Shown: positions 1 through 8,584, counted from the stretch's first letter. The stretch is 42,146 bases of DNA from Candidatus Omnitrophica bacterium 4484_49 (GCA_002085265.1 NATI01000001.1:1-42146); one strand, 5' to 3'. Notes: generated by a model from the letters alone, not told the origin. Made by a program: numbers and translations.

Positions 1-684
1 GCGAGAAGTATTCTGTTGATTTTTATCTCGGTTATATATCTCTTTCTCACCTCGGGAAGACCTCCAGTTATGCGGGCGACGATAATGGCTGTGGTCTATC
101 TTTATTTTTCTCTATTCTACATCCGGGTTAATGTTTTTAATTTAATTTTATTTGCCGGACTTTTGATTTTACTGCTGCAGCCTTTAGCCGTTTATCAGGT
201 GAGTTTCCAGTTATCGTTTATAGCTGTAGTTGGAATTTGTCTGACACTGAAATTGTTCCCATATCCTCAGGGATATTCCATTAAGAGTAAAATTGTGAAT
301 TATTTCAAAGTTATATTTTCAGCCTGGCTTTTTACATTTCCACTTATATGGTTTTACTGGAGGAGATTTGCGGTGTTTCAACTTCCTGTAAATTTTTTTC
401 TCGTTCCGATATTTACTTTAATACTGGGAATGGGTTTTTGTTCCTTAGTTTTCTCCCTTTTTTCTCTTCCCCTGGCTAAATTTTTCGCCGTGTCTTGTTA
501 TCCTTTTCTTTATTTATTTTTAAAGACCAGTGAGTGGGTCTCCCGTAGTAGTTATTCCTGGATAAAGTTACCATCGGTGGGCTGGAAGACGATAATTGTA
601 ATTTATATATTTTTATCTGGGGGACTATACATGCTCAGTGTTATAATCAGAAAAAAGACAGGAGGTGTGCGATGTTTCGAATAG
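1..684 (+). CDS. comEC: ComEC/Rec2-type DNA uptake channel, C-terminal part (5' partial)
   Basis: The reading frame is open from base 1, so this is the C-terminal piece of a gene that begins before the window; the TTG at 16 is internal. It is a highly hydrophobic protein with about six membrane segments. The family motif SGRPPVMRATIMA, near the fragment's start, is typical of the competence domain of ComEC, the inner-membrane channel that takes up single-stranded DNA. The C-terminal metallo-hydrolase domain found in many ComEC proteins is absent, because the frame stops right after the membrane part; such shorter forms are known. The tatA start lies 12 bases before this stop. Family call is fairly secure; activity cannot be judged from a fragment. 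Confidence 0.8.
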   Translation, partial: ARSILLIFISVIYLFLTSGRPPVMRATIMAVVYLYFSLFYIRVNVFNLILFAGLLILLLQPLAVYQVSFQLSFIAVVGICLTLKLFPYPQGYSIKSKIVNYFKVIFSAWLFTFPLIWFYWRRFAVFQLPVNFFLVPIFTLILGMGFCSLVFSLFSLPLAKFFAVSCYPFLYLFLKTSEWVSRSSYSWIKLPSVGWKTIIVIYIFLSGGLYMLSVIIRKKTGGVRCFE

Positions 685-845
685 GTGCCGGAGAGTTATT
701 ATTAATATTTTTGATTCTGCTTCTCCTTTTCGGAGCCAAGAGACTTCCGGAAATTGGAAGGTCCCTAGCCAGAGCGTTGAGAGAATTTCGGAAGGCATCC
801 AAGGAACTGGAAAAAGAAGAGGGGGAAGATAAACAACCTGAATGA
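672..845 (+). CDS. tatA: Twin-arginine translocase subunit TatA (57 aa)
   Basis: Short gene that encodes the pore-forming subunit of the Tat system, which exports folded proteins across the inner membrane. The 57-residue product has a short N-terminal membrane helix (about residues 6-20), then the hinge FGAKRLPEIGRSLARALREF, the classic TatA/E signature with the Phe-Gly pair and an amphipathic helix, and a charged tail. A ribosome-binding site GGAGG lies at 661-665, ahead of the ATG. It overlaps comEC by 13 bases, and its TGA overlaps the tatC start as ATGA at 842-845. The pairing with tatC confirms the call. No separate tatB is visible, so this is likely a two-component TatAC system. Confidence 0.92.
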   Translation: MFRIGAGELLLIFLILLLLFGAKRLPEIGRSLARALREFRKASKELEKEEGEDKQPE

Positions 846-1540
846 ACACAAAGGGGTTGACTTTTCTTGACCATCTGGAAGAACTGCGAAAAAGGATTGT
901 TTCCATATTTGTAATTTTCTCGCTTGTTTTCCTCGTTTGCCTTTTTCGGGCTGAGAAAATTCTGGAATGGATTAAGCCCCATATAACTTATTTAATTTTT
1001 ATTCATCCTGCGGAGGTGATATTCGTGAGGTTGAAGGTGGCTTTTTATTCCACAGTTGTAATCTGCTATCCGGTTGTGCTTTATCAAATATTTAGATTTC
1101 TCCAGCCGGCAATTATCAGAATCAAAAAGAGTATTTTCTTTTTTATGTGTTCATTTTTTTTATTTGTGGGAAGCATTTTTATTTACAGATATCTGGCGTT
1201 TCCGTATATTCTAAAATTTTTTCTAAAATTCTCTGTACCAGGCGTTACTCCTCACATAACCCTTGCCAATTATGTCTCTGTTTTTTTCATGCTGTTTTTA
1301 ATATTTGTATTACTCTCACAACTACCGCTTCTTCTGGTGGCAGGAGTATATTCAGGAATTATTAAACAGGAATTTCTCAGGAATAGGAGAAGGGAGATTT
1401 ACGCTTTAAGTTTTATTTTATCTGCTATGCTTACCCCACCAGATGTATTGAGCCAGATACTGCTGGCTTTACCTTTAATATCGCTTCTGGAATTAAGCAT
1501 TTTAATTTCCCGATTTTGTGTATATAATAATAAAAAATAG
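842..1540 (+). CDS. tatC: Twin-arginine translocase subunit TatC
   Basis: TatC is the signal-peptide receptor of the Tat export pathway in the inner membrane. The 232-residue product has the usual family length and about six predicted membrane helices. It carries the N-terminal signature HLEELRKR at residues 11-18 and a proline- and glycine-containing loop region typical of TatC (for example the P-P-D pair near residue 200, before the last helices). Its ATG overlaps the tatA stop by four bases, so translation is probably coupled. It is followed 11 bases later by a small membrane protein with its own Shine-Dalgarno sequence. Confidence 0.92.
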   Translation: MNTKGLTFLDHLEELRKRIVSIFVIFSLVFLVCLFRAEKILEWIKPHITYLIFIHPAEVIFVRLKVAFYSTVVICYPVVLYQIFRFLQPAIIRIKKSIFFFMCSFFLFVGSIFIYRYLAFPYILKFFLKFSVPGVTPHITLANYVSVFFMLFLIFVLLSQLPLLLVAGVYSGIIKQEFLRNRRREIYALSFILSAMLTPPDVLSQILLALPLISLLELSILISRFCVYNNKK

Positions 1541-1551
1541 AGGAGGTAAAG

Positions 1552-1737
1552 ATGCTTTTAGGAATTGTGTTGATAATATCGGGGATATTAATTGCTGTTT
1601 ATCCACAGTTACTTTCACTTATTGTTTCCTTTCTGTTGATATTTATAGGAACGGTGATGTTACTGCTTAGATATCAATTGAAGAAGATGACCAGAGAATG
1701 GGAAAATCCTTTTGTTGACTTCTTTATCAGATTCTGA
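1552..1737 (+). CDS. Small two-helix membrane protein, DUF3096-like
   Basis: A 61-residue protein made of two hydrophobic helices (about residues 2-18 and 22-41) and a basic-aromatic C-terminal tail. The pattern ISGILIAVYPQLLSLIVSFLLIFIG, read here only as its two halves around the Y-P-Q turn, resembles the DUF3096 family of tiny inner-membrane proteins whose function is unknown. A strong Shine-Dalgarno sequence (GAGGAGGT) lies just before the ATG. It sits between tatC and a GGDEF gene that starts two bases after its stop, so it is part of the same unit. The family assignment is from memory of the pattern and is moderate; no function should be read from it. Confidence 0.6.
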   Translation: MLLGIVLIISGILIAVYPQLLSLIVSFLLIFIGTVMLLLRYQLKKMTREWENPFVDFFIRF

Positions 1738-1739
1738 AT

Positions 1740-2564
1740 ATGAAGGAAGACATCCTTACCGGATTTTATATTCGAGAAGAGTTAATTCCGTATCTTAATA
1801 AGTTAATTAACGAAAGGACTCCTTTTACTGTAGGTTTAATTGACCTCGATGGTTTCAAGAAATACAACGATAAGTATGGACATGCTTTTGGGGATGAGAT
1901 TTTAAAATATATCGCTAGTACCTTAAAGTTGACCATTGGAGGAACCGGAAGGATTTTTCGCTTAGGAGGAGACGAGTTCCTGGTGGTTTTTCCCAAAAGG
2001 AATAAACGCTCGGCAATAAATATTTTCAAGTTCTGTAACCGGCACCTCCAGAGGCGTCCTTTCCTTTCCGGTAATCGCCTCTACCGGATATCTGCGAGTT
2101 ACGGTATCGCTTCTTACCCTCAGGATGCAGATGACCCCAAGGAGCTTATTTCTCTTGCGGATAAGGCGATGTATTTCTCCAAGAAGAAGAGAAGAAAAGG
2201 AAGCATTACCGACGTCAATAGAATCCCTGTAATAAAGGTCAGGATATTTGTGATTAAATTCAGTGTACTTCTTGGAATTGTATTGTTAGGTGTATATTTC
2301 ATCAACAATCTTCAAAAATTGCCTCCACTGCGGCTTGAGAAATTAAAATCTACGGTGAAGAGGTATATTTTAAATCTTAAAACGGAGCAGAGGAAAATCA
2401 CTCCACTGCCCCAATATCCTGTTGAGGTGACTTTGAGGAATGGAGTCAGTATATGGGGAAGAATTGTCTCTCAGGATGAAAACACACTTACACTGGAGGT
2501 GGATTTCTCTGGCAGGAAAGGGAGGATTACCGTGGATAGAGAACTGGTTCTGGAAGTGAGGTGA
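1740..2564 (+). CDS. GGDEF diguanylate cyclase with one TM helix and a C-terminal beta-barrel-like domain
   Basis: Likely diguanylate cyclase, which makes the second messenger c-di-GMP from two GTP. The GGDEF domain occupies about residues 3-155, with an intact GGDEF at 76-80 and the metal-binding Asp in IDLDGFK (D35). The RxxD inhibitory site that normally precedes GGDEF is absent, so product inhibition through that site is not expected. A single hydrophobic helix follows at about 168-188. The rest (about 190-274) would lie outside the membrane and ends in a small all-beta segment, VTLRNGVSIWGRIVSQ onward, that looks like an LSm/SH3-type barrel. The order is the reverse of usual sensor-then-GGDEF proteins. 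It starts two bases after the preceding stop. Confidence 0.85.
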   Translation: MKEDILTGFYIREELIPYLNKLINERTPFTVGLIDLDGFKKYNDKYGHAFGDEILKYIASTLKLTIGGTGRIFRLGGDEFLVVFPKRNKRSAINIFKFCNRHLQRRPFLSGNRLYRISASYGIASYPQDADDPKELISLADKAMYFSKKKRRKGSITDVNRIPVIKVRIFVIKFSVLLGIVLLGVYFINNLQKLPPLRLEKLKSTVKRYILNLKTEQRKITPLPQYPVEVTLRNGVSIWGRIVSQDENTLTLEVDFSGRKGRITVDRELVLEVR

Positions 2565-3001
2565 GTAAGATGGTTTATGAACACAGGGTTCCCTCTGATC
2601 TGGAGAGGAAAGTCATGAACACAATGGGGCAGACATTTGGCCCCGAGGTAATAGATTCCTCCATTCTGGTCACATTTCCCTACGAGTACCCTCACAGGAA
2701 AATAACCATGGAGCATACAACTCCAGAGTTTACCTGTCTGTGTCCATTTTCGGGCCTTCCGGATTTTGCAAAGATTACCATCCGATATATCCCCGATAAG
2801 GTATGTATAGAATTGAAGTCTTTAAAATATTATCTATTATCGTACAGGCAGGTGAAGATTTTCCATGAACATGTGGTAAATAAAATTCTGGAAGATTTGG
2901 TTAAAGTCCTTGCCCCCATTGAACTGGAGGTTATAGGGGAATTTAATGTCCGGGGAGGAATTTATACTAAGGCTTGTGCGAAGTATCGAAAAGGGGAATG
3001 A
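2561..3001 (+). CDS. queF: NADPH-dependent 7-cyano-7-deazaguanine reductase QueF
   Basis: QueF reduces preQ0 to preQ1 in the pathway to queuosine, a modified base of tRNA. The 146-residue protein is of the short (YkvM-like) type. It has the catalytic motif TCLCPFSGLPDF, with the nucleophilic Cys61 and the Asp68 proton donor, and the family segment ELKSLKYYLLSYR. GTG at 2561 gives a GTGA overlap with the GGDEF stop; ATG at 2570 is an alternative start. No other queuosine biosynthesis gene (queC, queD, queE, tgt) is in the window, so the enzyme is isolated from its pathway here. Very confident. Confidence 0.95.
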   Translation: MSKMVYEHRVPSDLERKVMNTMGQTFGPEVIDSSILVTFPYEYPHRKITMEHTTPEFTCLCPFSGLPDFAKITIRYIPDKVCIELKSLKYYLLSYRQVKIFHEHVVNKILEDLVKVLAPIELEVIGEFNVRGGIYTKACAKYRKGE

Positions 3002-3951
3002 AAATAGTCATTGTTGGTCCTGGGGCTTTGGGATTGTTGTTTTACAGTCTGTTGCGGACAGGGGGGAATGAGGTATATCTGGTAGATAAAGACAGACAGC
3101 GCGCAGAATTTATATCTTGTAATGGAATCAATTTTATAACCGTCTCGGGGAAGGTTAAAAGAATTAAACATGTTAACATAACCGCCGATCCTGAAGATAT
3201 TCCTCTTCCGGAACTGATAATTCTGACAGTCAAAAGTTATCATACTAATTCAGCATTGAAGAAAATTCAGCCGTTACTTAAAGAAAACAGTTATATTCTT
3301 TCGGTTCAGAATGGGCTCAGCCATGTAGAAGTGATGCCCAAATATGTGGCTCCCGATAGAATACTTTTAGGAATTACAAATCAGGGAGCGACCAGAGTCG
3401 ATGTCAACACCGTGCGTCATGCTGGTAGAGGAGATACGATTATAGGGACATATCTTTGGGATAACTTTTTTAGAAGTCATAAATTTTTAAGGAAATTGAA
3501 AACTTCGTTTGATAAATCAGGTATAAACACAGAAATTCACAGGGACATCCAGAGTGTCATCTGGAGCAAGCTGGTTATAAATGTGGGGATAAATGCCCTC
3601 ACAGCGATAACAGGTTATAAAAACGGCCGCTTGGTGGAAAATCCAGCTCTAAGAGAAATTATGCATATACTGGTGGAAGAAGCTCTGGCAGTGGTAAATC
3701 TTAAGAAAATAAAACTTTTATACCCTGACCCCCAAAAGAAAGTAGAGGAAGTATGCCAGCAGACTGCAGAGAATATTTCCTCCATGCTCCAGGATATTTT
3801 GAACAATCGTAGAACAGAAATCGATGCTATTAACGGTGCGGTGATAAAAGAGGGTAGAAAACTGGGGTTAAATCTACCTTACAATTTGTGTGTATATAAA
3901 ATTGTGAAGGGACTGGAAAAAAACATTGGTTCCAGGATTTTTAGATTGTGA
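2998..3951 (+). CDS. panE: 2-dehydropantoate 2-reductase (ketopantoate reductase family)
   Basis: Member of the PanE/ApbA family, which uses NADPH to reduce ketopantoate to pantoate for coenzyme A synthesis. The 317-residue protein opens with the Rossmann motif IVGPGALG at residues 5-12, and has the conserved TVKSYHT segment and the helix region KLVINVGINALTA that contributes the substrate-binding Asn. The ATG at 2998 was chosen because it follows an AAAGGGG ribosome-binding site and overlaps the queF stop as ATGA; an upstream TTG at 2974 is unlikely. Some family members act on other 2-oxo acids, so the exact substrate is an inference. A CoA role would fit the acetyl-CoA pathway genes downstream. 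Confidence 0.85.
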   Translation: MKIVIVGPGALGLLFYSLLRTGGNEVYLVDKDRQRAEFISCNGINFITVSGKVKRIKHVNITADPEDIPLPELIILTVKSYHTNSALKKIQPLLKENSYILSVQNGLSHVEVMPKYVAPDRILLGITNQGATRVDVNTVRHAGRGDTIIGTYLWDNFFRSHKFLRKLKTSFDKSGINTEIHRDIQSVIWSKLVINVGINALTAITGYKNGRLVENPALREIMHILVEEALAVVNLKKIKLLYPDPQKKVEEVCQQTAENISSMLQDILNNRRTEIDAINGAVIKEGRKLGLNLPYNLCVYKIVKGLEKNIGSRIFRL

Positions 3952-5039
3952 AAAAAATATTTATCGCTGCTACTCGCCAGAATGATGGTAAGACTACCAT
4001 AGCCTTGGGTTTAATACTCAACCTCAAGGAGCATTTTCCTAAAATTGGATTTATAAAACCTATAGGGCAGAGATATCTGGTAGAAGAAGGTTATAAAGTA
4101 GATGAGGATTCTGTCCTGATTGAGAAAGTCTGTAAGTTTACAGTGCCATTAAAAGACCTTAATCCTATTGCAGTTGAACGGGGATTTACTGAGAGATATA
4201 TTCAGAATCCTCAACCAGATAAAATATCCGCTCAGATAATGGAAGCATTTGAAAAAATAAGTGCCAATTCTGACCTCGTGATAATAGAAGGGACAGGACA
4301 TGCTGGGGTGGGTTCAGTATTTGGCCATTCCAACGCCCGTGTGGCCAGGATGCTTGGTGCCAAAGTGATTTTAATTTCATCGGGAGGTATAGGAAGGCCA
4401 ATAGATGAGATTGTGTTAAACAGGTCATTGTTTGAAAAAGAGAAAGCGGATTGTCTGGGGGTGATAATAAATAAGGTCCTGAAGGAAAAGTATGAGAAGA
4501 TAGCAAAGATCGTCAGGTTAGGTTTGAAAAGGCAGAATATAAATGAACTGGGGATTATTCCCTATAATCCTATCCTTTCTGCTCCTACCATAGAACAGAT
4601 TTCAGAAGAAATGCAGTTGCCTTTTCTGGGTGGAGAAGAGAAGAAGTCCAATCTGGTAGAAAAAATTATAATTGGAGCTATGGAGCCACATGAGGCTCTG
4701 AAGTATATTCATAAAAATACCTTGGTCGTTACGCCTGGAGATAGAGAAGATATCATTCTGGCTGCCATCGGTTCTCATCTCATACCTGATTCTCGTTCTC
4801 AGACCAGTATAGCAGGCATTCTCCTTACAGGAGGGATAGTCCCTGATAGTAGAATTCTTAATATGATAAAACGGGTTAAAATTCCTCTTCTGATATCCGG
4901 AGAGGATACCTATACTACAACGTCAAAATTACATGATTTGAGTGTTAAACTTCGTCCCTGCGATGTAAATAAAATTCAGCTCATCAAGGATATGGTCGCT
5001 CAGTATGTTGATATAGCTGGACTACTTGAGTATGTATAA
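3948..5039 (+). CDS. BioD-like P-loop and DRTGG domain protein (phosphotransacetylase N-terminal type)
   Basis: This 363-residue protein matches the N-terminal regulatory half of long phosphotransacetylases: a dethiobiotin-synthetase-like P-loop domain (about 1-205, with TRQNDGKTT at residues 9-17) and a DRTGG domain (about 210-330, with LLTGGIVPDSRIL and an ISGEDTYTTTSKL segment). The acetyl/phosphate transferase domain is absent. Such stand-alone proteins (COG0857) are thought to sense a nucleotide or metabolic ligand, but their function is not established. The GTG start overlaps the panE stop as GTGA. The gene precedes rex and the corrinoid cluster, so a role in acetyl-CoA or acetate control is plausible but only inferred. 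Confidence 0.75.
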   Translation: MKKIFIAATRQNDGKTTIALGLILNLKEHFPKIGFIKPIGQRYLVEEGYKVDEDSVLIEKVCKFTVPLKDLNPIAVERGFTERYIQNPQPDKISAQIMEAFEKISANSDLVIIEGTGHAGVGSVFGHSNARVARMLGAKVILISSGGIGRPIDEIVLNRSLFEKEKADCLGVIINKVLKEKYEKIAKIVRLGLKRQNINELGIIPYNPILSAPTIEQISEEMQLPFLGGEEKKSNLVEKIIIGAMEPHEALKYIHKNTLVVTPGDREDIILAAIGSHLIPDSRSQTSIAGILLTGGIVPDSRILNMIKRVKIPLLISGEDTYTTTSKLHDLSVKLRPCDVNKIQLIKDMVAQYVDIAGLLEYV

Positions 5040-5655
5040 GGAAAAAATCCCAAAAACTACAATTTACAGACTGGCTATATACCTCAGGACACTGGAGAAA
5101 ATTTCCCGAGAACACAGGACGTTTATCTCCTCTCAAGAGATGGGAACACTGTGTGGAATAGATTCTGCTCAGGTGAGGAAGGACCTCAGTTATTTTGGGC
5201 AGTTTGGAGAAGTGGGGAGAGGATACAGTGTGAAGAATCTGATGGACAATTTAAAGAAAATACTCAAACTCTATCGCCGGCGATGGAAAGTCGCTCTGGC
5301 AGGAGTGGGACATCTGGGAACTGCTTTGCTCTCTTACAGGGGATTTAGAGAGGCGGGTTTTGAAATTTCGTGTGCCTTTGACCCTGACCCTAAAAAAATC
5401 GGAAAAGCGATTCAAAATGCAAAAATATACCCCCCGCACAGGATAGAGGAGATAGTTTCTAAAGAAAAAATCAAAATTGGAATTATCGCTGTTCCTGGAG
5501 ATTTTGCTCAGGATGTGGCTGAGAGAATGGTATCAGCAGGTGTGCGAGCGTTATTGAATTTCGCACCTGTGAGGTTAAATTTGCCTTCCGGAATTACAGT
5601 AAAAAATGTGGACCTTTCTACAGAATTGATATCTCTACCGTTTTACCTGAAATGA
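5032..5655 (+). CDS. rex: Redox-sensing transcriptional repressor Rex
   Basis: Rex represses fermentative and other energy genes and leaves DNA when the NADH/NAD+ ratio rises. The 207-residue protein has the N-terminal winged helix (about 1-78, with DSAQVRKDLSYFGQFGEVG, a clear Rex signature) and the Rossmann domain, whose motif is ALAGVGHLGTAL. The C-terminal swapped helix is present. ATG at 5032 lies inside the end of the preceding gene; TTG at 5026 is possible. Its position just upstream of apbE and the corrinoid/methyl-branch genes suggests it controls them, but I found no convincing Rex operator palindrome nearby. Confidence 0.93.
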   Translation: MYKEKIPKTTIYRLAIYLRTLEKISREHRTFISSQEMGTLCGIDSAQVRKDLSYFGQFGEVGRGYSVKNLMDNLKKILKLYRRRWKVALAGVGHLGTALLSYRGFREAGFEISCAFDPDPKKIGKAIQNAKIYPPHRIEEIVSKEKIKIGIIAVPGDFAQDVAERMVSAGVRALLNFAPVRLNLPSGITVKNVDLSTELISLPFYLK

Positions 5656-6620
5656 TAAATATTTTCCTTCTATTTTCATTAGTTTCTCATCCCGGGATTT
5701 TCACAATTCAGGGAGAAACTATGCATACTTACTACGAGGTCAAAATCTGTGACCAGGGGGTTTCTAAAGAAGTGAAAACTAATTTGAAAAGATTTGTATC
5801 CCGACTGGATGAGGAATTATCCAGTTACCTCTCAGGTAATGAGATTTATCACATAAATAAAAATGCAGGTATAACCGCTGTTAAGGTCTCTCCCAGGTTA
5901 TATTATGTGATTGAAAAGGCTCTGGAGATAGCCCGGGAGTCGGGGTCAGCATTTGATCCTACAATTGGTCCTCTGGTGGATGTCTGGAATTTTAAAAATT
6001 TTCCACCGGGGAGAAAACAGATTGAGGAAGCCAGGGAGCTGGTGAACTGGAAGAATGTAGAATTAAAGGATGGCAGAGTCTTTTTAAAAAATAGGCAAAT
6101 GAAAATTCAGTTGAGTGGAATTGCCAAGGGGTATGGTGTGGATCTGGTTGGGGAATTTTTGAAAAAATCCGGAATTGAAAACGCACTGGTAGAAATCGGA
6201 GGGGAAATTTATTGTTCTGGAAAGGGACCAGATGGAAAAGGATGGAGAATTGGTATAAGGCACCCTCTACATAGAGAAAGATTAGTGGCTCGACTTGAAA
6301 TTTCTGATGTTGGAATAGCCACCTCTGGGAATTATGAGAATTATATTTTCTGGAAGGGGAAGAAATACGGGCATATTATTGACCCCAGAACGGGCTATCC
6401 TGCAGATAATGATATTCTGAGCGTAACTGTTATCGCCCCTACCTGTATGGAAGCAGATGCCTGGGCAACAGGGATATTTGTCCTGGGATGGGAGGAAGGG
6501 AAGGTTATGATTCTGAGACACCCAGAGCTGGAAGGGGTCATAATAAGGAGAACAGATGGTGGAGGTATAGAAATCTGGACATCTCCAGGAATAAAGGATA
6601 AAATTATCCTCTATGAGTGA
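5652..6620 (+). CDS. apbE: FAD:protein FMN transferase ApbE
   Basis: ApbE attaches FMN covalently to Thr/Ser of redox proteins such as Rnf and Nqr subunits, usually on the outer face of the inner membrane. The 322-residue protein has a short hydrophobic N-terminus (residues 2-12) that could be a signal or anchor, the family motif LSGIAKGYGVD, the GGEIYCSGKGPDG flavin loop, and the metal site HIIDPRTGYPA at about 241-251 followed by EADAWATG. No lipoprotein cysteine is visible. Its ATG overlaps the rex stop by four bases. The link to an anaerobic energy module (Rnf-type complex elsewhere) is inference; the enzyme identity is secure. Confidence 0.93.
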   Translation: MINIFLLFSLVSHPGIFTIQGETMHTYYEVKICDQGVSKEVKTNLKRFVSRLDEELSSYLSGNEIYHINKNAGITAVKVSPRLYYVIEKALEIARESGSAFDPTIGPLVDVWNFKNFPPGRKQIEEARELVNWKNVELKDGRVFLKNRQMKIQLSGIAKGYGVDLVGEFLKKSGIENALVEIGGEIYCSGKGPDGKGWRIGIRHPLHRERLVARLEISDVGIATSGNYENYIFWKGKKYGHIIDPRTGYPADNDILSVTVIAPTCMEADAWATGIFVLGWEEGKVMILRHPELEGVIIRRTDGGGIEIWTSPGIKDKIILYE

Positions 6621-7260
6621 AAATATATTGAGTGGAGATGAGGCTTTATTTCTGGATAGGAAAGCCATCTATCATATAGGGATTCCTCGTCTGATACTGA
6701 TGGAGAATGCTGGTAGAAATGTGGCTGAATTTCTGGAATCCAGAACACAGGAAAGAGATAAAGTAGTGATATTTGCAGGGACAGGATATAATGGTGGGGA
6801 TGCTTTAGTTTGCGCTCGGCATTTGTTTTTAAAAGCCCGTAAAATAGTTGTCTATATGGTGGGAAATCTATCAAAAATTAAGCCCGATACAGCTATTCAC
6901 CTCAGAATTCTGGAAAATTTGGGGATAAGGGTCAGAAATATAGAAAGGAAATTTAATCCTACCAGAGTGAGGGGAGATTTAACTGATGCAGGTTTTATCG
7001 TTGATGGGTTGCTGGGGACGGGAGCGACTGGTAAACTCCGGCCACCGATAAGAGATGTGGTGGAAATTTTAAATTCTGTAAATGTGAAAAAAGTGGCTGT
7101 AGATATCCCTACCGGGCTTGATTGCGATAGTGGGCAAGTTCTGGGAGTTGCTCTTAAGGCAGATTATACAGTTACTTTTAAGGGGGTGAAGAAGGGAATG
7201 CTTTCTCCACAGGGTAATAAGTATTGTGGAAAAATTTTCGTAACACAGATAGGAGGGTAA
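6613..7260 (+). CDS. nnrE: NAD(P)H-hydrate epimerase (YjeF N-terminal domain only)
   Basis: The enzyme converts the R form of hydrated, damaged NAD(P)H to the S form so that a dehydratase can repair it. The 215-residue protein is the YjeF_N domain alone: it has MENAGRN at about 30-36, the loop FAGTGYNGGDAL at 54-65, LLGTGATG, and AVDIPTGLDCDSG with the catalytic Asp. The ADP/ATP-dependent dehydratase domain that is commonly fused in bacteria is missing and is not elsewhere in the window. The ATG overlaps apbE by eight bases. It ends two bases before acsC. Confidence 0.92.
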   Translation: MSENILSGDEALFLDRKAIYHIGIPRLILMENAGRNVAEFLESRTQERDKVVIFAGTGYNGGDALVCARHLFLKARKIVVYMVGNLSKIKPDTAIHLRILENLGIRVRNIERKFNPTRVRGDLTDAGFIVDGLLGTGATGKLRPPIRDVVEILNSVNVKKVAVDIPTGLDCDSGQVLGVALKADYTVTFKGVKKGMLSPQGNKYCGKIFVTQIGG

Positions 7261-7261
7261 T

Positions 7262-8584
7262 ATGGCTTTGTCAGCTCTCGAGATTTATAAGTTTTTACCC
7301 AAGACCAATTGCAAGAAATGTGGACAACCTACATGTCTGGCATTTGCCATGAAGCTGGCTGCAAAACAGATTGAGCTTTCTCAATGCCCTTTTTTAACTG
7401 AAGATGCCAAGCAGAAATTGAATGAACTTTCGGAGCCGCCTATGAGGACTGTCACTTTTGGAACTCCGGAAAAAGAGGTAAAAATTGGTGGTGACCTCGT
7501 GCTTTTTCGTCATGAGAAGAAGTTTTATAATCCCACTCCATTGGGGATAATTTTAGATAGCAGTGATGAGAAGTTAGAGGAAAAGATAAATTACATAAAA
7601 GAATTGAGGATAGAAAGGGTGGGGGAGGAATTTAAAATTGACTTTCTGGCAATTAAAGACAGTGGGGAACTCTCACAATTTATTACCGCAGTTAATATTA
7701 TCAGTCACAATGGGTTTCCATTGATATTGATATCAGATTCCAGGGAGAATATTTCCTCAGCCGTGAGGAAACTTAAGGGACACAGGCCTATTGTTTATTA
7801 TAGGGGAGAAATTGACGATATAATTGATTTCCTCAAAGAAAGCGATTTACCCTTTATTATATCCGATACTCAGTCCCAGTCTCTGTGGAAGAAAGCAGAG
7901 GAGATTTATAATTCAGGTTTTAAGAATGTAATTTTACATCTCGAAAGTTCTTCTCTTAATGAACTGTTGAAATTCAACACCATTCAGAGGCGACTGGCGA
8001 TATTGAAGGGGAAAAGGTTCGCTTCTTTCCCCACTTTAATTCTGGTAGAGGAAGAGGATATCTTTCGCCAACTGGCGTTATGTTCTCTGGGTATTTGTAA
8101 ATATACTGATGTTTTGATTTCCAGTTGCTTGGATAAAGCGTTGTGGAACGCTCTGGTGACATTGAGATTTAACATTTATACTGACCCTCAAAAACCTGTA
8201 ACTGTGGAGCCCAAAGTTTACTCCATTGGAACCCCGAGTGAGAATTCTCCTGTTCTGGTAACCACCAATTTCTCACTGACTTATTATACAGTGGCTCCTG
8301 AGATTGAGAACAGTAAGATACCTTCTTATCTACTGGTGGTGGATACAGAAGGGATGTCGGTCCTCACCGCTTGGGCCGCAGATAAATTTAATGAGAAGGT
8401 GATTTCTTCCTGGATGGAAAGGGAAAATCTGAAAGGACTGGTCAACCACCGCAGACTTATAATCCCGGGTTATGTTGCAGTTTTAAGTGGGAAACTGGAA
8501 GAGGTCACTGGTTGGGAAATTATAGTTGGTCCTAAGGAAGCATCTGGTATTCCTAAATTTTTAAAGCAGATATGGAGAAATTAA
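7262..8584 (+). CDS. acsC: Corrinoid iron-sulfur protein large (gamma) subunit AcsC
   Basis: This subunit of CoFeSP carries a 4Fe-4S cluster and the cobamide that shuttles the methyl group to acetyl-CoA synthase in the Wood-Ljungdahl pathway. The 440-residue protein is close to the family length. It has an N-terminal cluster motif with C17, C20, C25 and C42 (NCKKCGQPTC, then QCPF), a TIM-barrel middle, and a C-terminal cobamide-binding region with VDTEGMSVLTAWAADKF and the IPGYVAVLSG segment. A ribosome-binding site GGAGGG precedes the ATG inside the nnrE stop region. The tight neighbours acsD, acsE, the activase and the CooC-like ATPase make the call secure. Confidence 0.95.
   Translation: MALSALEIYKFLPKTNCKKCGQPTCLAFAMKLAAKQIELSQCPFLTEDAKQKLNELSEPPMRTVTFGTPEKEVKIGGDLVLFRHEKKFYNPTPLGIILDSSDEKLEEKINYIKELRIERVGEEFKIDFLAIKDSGELSQFITAVNIISHNGFPLILISDSRENISSAVRKLKGHRPIVYYRGEIDDIIDFLKESDLPFIISDTQSQSLWKKAEEIYNSGFKNVILHLESSSLNELLKFNTIQRRLAILKGKRFASFPTLILVEEEDIFRQLALCSLGICKYTDVLISSCLDKALWNALVTLRFNIYTDPQKPVTVEPKVYSIGTPSENSPVLVTTNFSLTYYTVAPEIENSKIPSYLLVVDTEGMSVLTAWAADKFNEKVISSWMERENLKGLVNHRRLIIPGYVAVLSGKLEEVTGWEIIVGPKEASGIPKFLKQIWRN

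Noticed and set aside
3946..3963. TTGTGA followed by an AT-rich stretch that resembles half of a Rex operator
   Set aside because: The second half-site does not match the palindrome TTGTGAANNNNTTCACAA, and the stretch lies across a coupled gene start.
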